Below, piece by piece: positions 62,633 to 64,000 of a DNA stretch of 64,000 bases (position 1 is the stretch's first letter; each line of letters opens with the position of its first letter). Under the pieces are notes generated by a model that was not told where the DNA came from, searched no databases, and saw nothing but the letters and a program-made list of their open reading frames with translations. The translations under genes and the position numbers were made by a program. The DNA comes from Xestospongia muta (Eukaryota; Porifera; Demospongiae; Haplosclerida; Petrosiidae), in contig OY848917.1 of the NCBI GenBank assembly GCA_963693285.1, positions 16,368,192-16,432,191 of the forward strand. Reading direction: 5' to 3'.

Positions 62633-63040
62633 CTATTGATTTACTTCTGTACAAACACACACACACACACACGCACTAACTACATCATTACAAAATATCG
62701 ATTCAGATTCACTCAAAATAATAAAAGCTGAACTGACAAATAACTTTACATTTAAAAAAATTTTCATAATAATGTAGAAAATGATGGGTAGACAAAGATA
62801 GAGTATAGTAATACATAGACAAGCAGCTATTAAACTATGCCCATAATCTTTACAAATTGAAGAACCTTTGTAATCAGAATATTTCATTTCTAATTCTTCT
62901 TGAATAATCGTAATGTATGTCTTTATCTCAGCATTCTCTTTTTTCAAGAGTTGATTTTCTCTTTTCAATTCTTTACAAGCTTTTGCAACAAAAGACAAAT
63001 GTTTTTTGAAGATTTTCAAAGCAATGTCTTGGAATTTCAT
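62633..63040 (-). CDS. Hypothetical coiled-coil protein with a membrane segment
   Basis: An uninterrupted ORF of 135 codons starts at 63040. Residues ~1-55 are charged and helical with heptad-like Leu/Ile spacing (ACKELKRENQLLKKENAEIK), so a coiled coil is likely. Residues ~70-95 are strongly hydrophobic (LIAACLCITILYLCLPIIFY), one membrane helix. The last ~15 residues are translated from a CA repeat (CVCVCVC), so the true end or a donor may lie earlier. No family was recognised. It could be the 3' or only exon of a small tail-anchored protein, or a chance ORF. Confidence 0.35.
   Translation of the reverse strand: MKFQDIALKIFKKHLSFVAKACKELKRENQLLKKENAEIKTYITIIQEELEMKYSDYKGSSICKDYGHSLIAACLCITILYLCLPIIFYIIMKIFLNVKLFVSSAFIILSESESIFCNDVVSACVCVCVCTEVNQ
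62656..62675. repeat. (CA)n microsatellite at ORF 3' end
   Basis: A short CA run that encodes the Cys/Val tail of the hypothetical minus-strand protein. Confidence 0.9.
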
Positions 63041-63689
63041 GTCTTCTCCTTTTTACTTTGCATCCAGCCCAACTAAATTCACACTCAACTAATTGGAATG
63101 GACAAAATGTATCAAGATGATCTTTTAGTTGATAACGGGGAATTTTCTCTTGTTTGCAATTATTAGGATAGGGGACTGGGTATTGATAACAACTTGAATG
63201 AAAGGCACTAAAGTGCCGAACCTCGCTGTAGTTTCTAAGTTATTTATAAATTCTATGCCAGCTTAGGCCCAGCTATGATGTTGTTATTGCAAGAAAATTT
63301 ATTAACATTCCAGAAGGTGTGGTTATAAAATGGTAATTTTTGTCATTCTGTATATGCTCATTAATTGTTGCTTGATTTCTAGCTTTGCCATGTTTGTGAA
63401 GCAGTAACTGAGTAAGCGATAGTATCATTCAATTGCCAAGCAAGATTAAGTGCTAATTTCGTGATGAAAACTTTCTCTGAGTCTTTACATGACCCTTTAA
63501 AATGTATCAATATTTCATATACAAAATTTATTGTAACTTGAAGATGAAACGTTCTTTGGAAACGTACCGTAGTACAAATATAAATCGATATATTATCTAT
63601 TAGTAGCAGTCTTTTCAGTGCTTGGAGACGTTTCCTGAATGCGTTACTTCGCTCCAAGTCTACAAAACATTTTTCAGAACTTTTCTAAC
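63041..63689. other. Non-coding, with a short element end
   Basis: The stretch 'ggcactaaagtgccgaacct' at 63207 contains a palindrome (GGCACTaaAGTGCC) and reads, on the other strand, like 37430-37465. The minus-strand ORF at 63379-63657 has no recognisable motif. Confidence 0.4.
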
Positions 63690-64000
63690 GATTACTTCGA
63701 CCAACGGCCTTCTATCTTGCTGATCCGTATTCCTCTGAGATTGTTTACAACATACTAAAAAATCTCCACGTTAAGTTTTTTACTTTTCGAGAAACGGCAT
63801 CTGACCTCTGCAGCCTGAAAATTCTTTTGCGAGTTTTAAGCTTCTGTTTTCCTTGACGATGTTCTTGATACTACTGTTGTAAAGTCCACATGTTTTTCTA
63901 TTCGTTGCTAAACGTTGGTAGCTGCTAATGCTTCGGTTGCGAAGTTATAGCAGTTCAAAAAAACAACCCTGGTAACAGACAGACACACACACACACACAA
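63690..64000. repeat. Dispersed repeat with CA tail, copy 2 (cut by window end)
   Basis: Matches 54413-54735 along its length, including 'cttttcgagaaacggcat', 'tctgcagcctgaaaattctt' and the terminal (CA)n. The sequence ends within the CA tail. Confidence 0.85.

Noticed and set aside
1..64000. CRISPR arrays, bacterial operons, tRNA or rRNA genes
   Set aside because: The tandem arrays have no spacer structure, no RNA gene could be folded by eye, and the introns and transposons show nuclear eukaryotic DNA.

Overview
This is an A+T-rich (roughly 70 % by eye), intron-rich animal nuclear window. Gene architecture (one ankyrin repeat per exon, ZU5-like and Death-fold domains, short introns, many degenerate DNA transposons and non-LTR elements) suggests an early-branching marine invertebrate, most likely a demosponge such as Amphimedon. 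That assignment is inference; no marker sequence proves it.

Layout, left to right. 1-2150: a degenerate duplicate of the 30.5-33.8 kb region, with an intronic tandem array and two damaged ankyrin exons. 2.1-5.8 kb: non-coding, with an internal duplication. 5873-8008 (-): a complete two-exon gene for a secreted class-3 lipase with an unusual two-part N-terminus. 9.7-11.5 kb: a dead hAT transposon. 13.0-16.1 kb: a lone ankyrin exon, a tandem array and a frameshifted ankyrin pseudogene. 18.4-20.3 kb (-): a dead piggyBac transposase.

20737-44344 (+) is the centrepiece: a gene that can be spliced, with all phases compatible, from 24 exons into a 1051-residue protein. It carries about ten ankyrin repeats, a ZU5-like region with a following UPA-like region, a Death-like domain, a proline-rich linker and a C-terminal vinculin/alpha-catenin-type tail. 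Its introns hold large arrays of a ~143-bp (or ~120-bp) repeat. Almost every unit carries an acceptor-like ATAG, exactly three bases, then a donor-like GTAAGT. A DIRS-like reverse transcriptase relic lies in the same long intron.

45100-47438 (-), convergent with it, is the C-terminal part of a TGFBRAP1/VPS39-family (CORVET/HOPS) gene. Six of its exons lie in a 4.3-kb unit that is tandemly duplicated (46048-50388 and 50389-54400). Both copies carry different lesions, and the N-terminal half of the gene is not in the window. 54.4-64 kb has no convincing intact gene. It holds a dispersed CA-tailed repeat at two sites, a second 3.6-kb array of the splice-motif repeat outside any ankyrin gene, an 8-bp satellite, a helix-turn-helix fragment, a dead non-LTR retrotransposon with a mutated YADD box, two RING-finger fragments and one small coiled-coil/membrane ORF.

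Functionally, the ankyrin/ZU5/Death/vinculin-tail protein would be expected to join a Death-fold or ankyrin scaffold to F-actin. The lipase and the TGFBRAP1-like gene appear unrelated to it.
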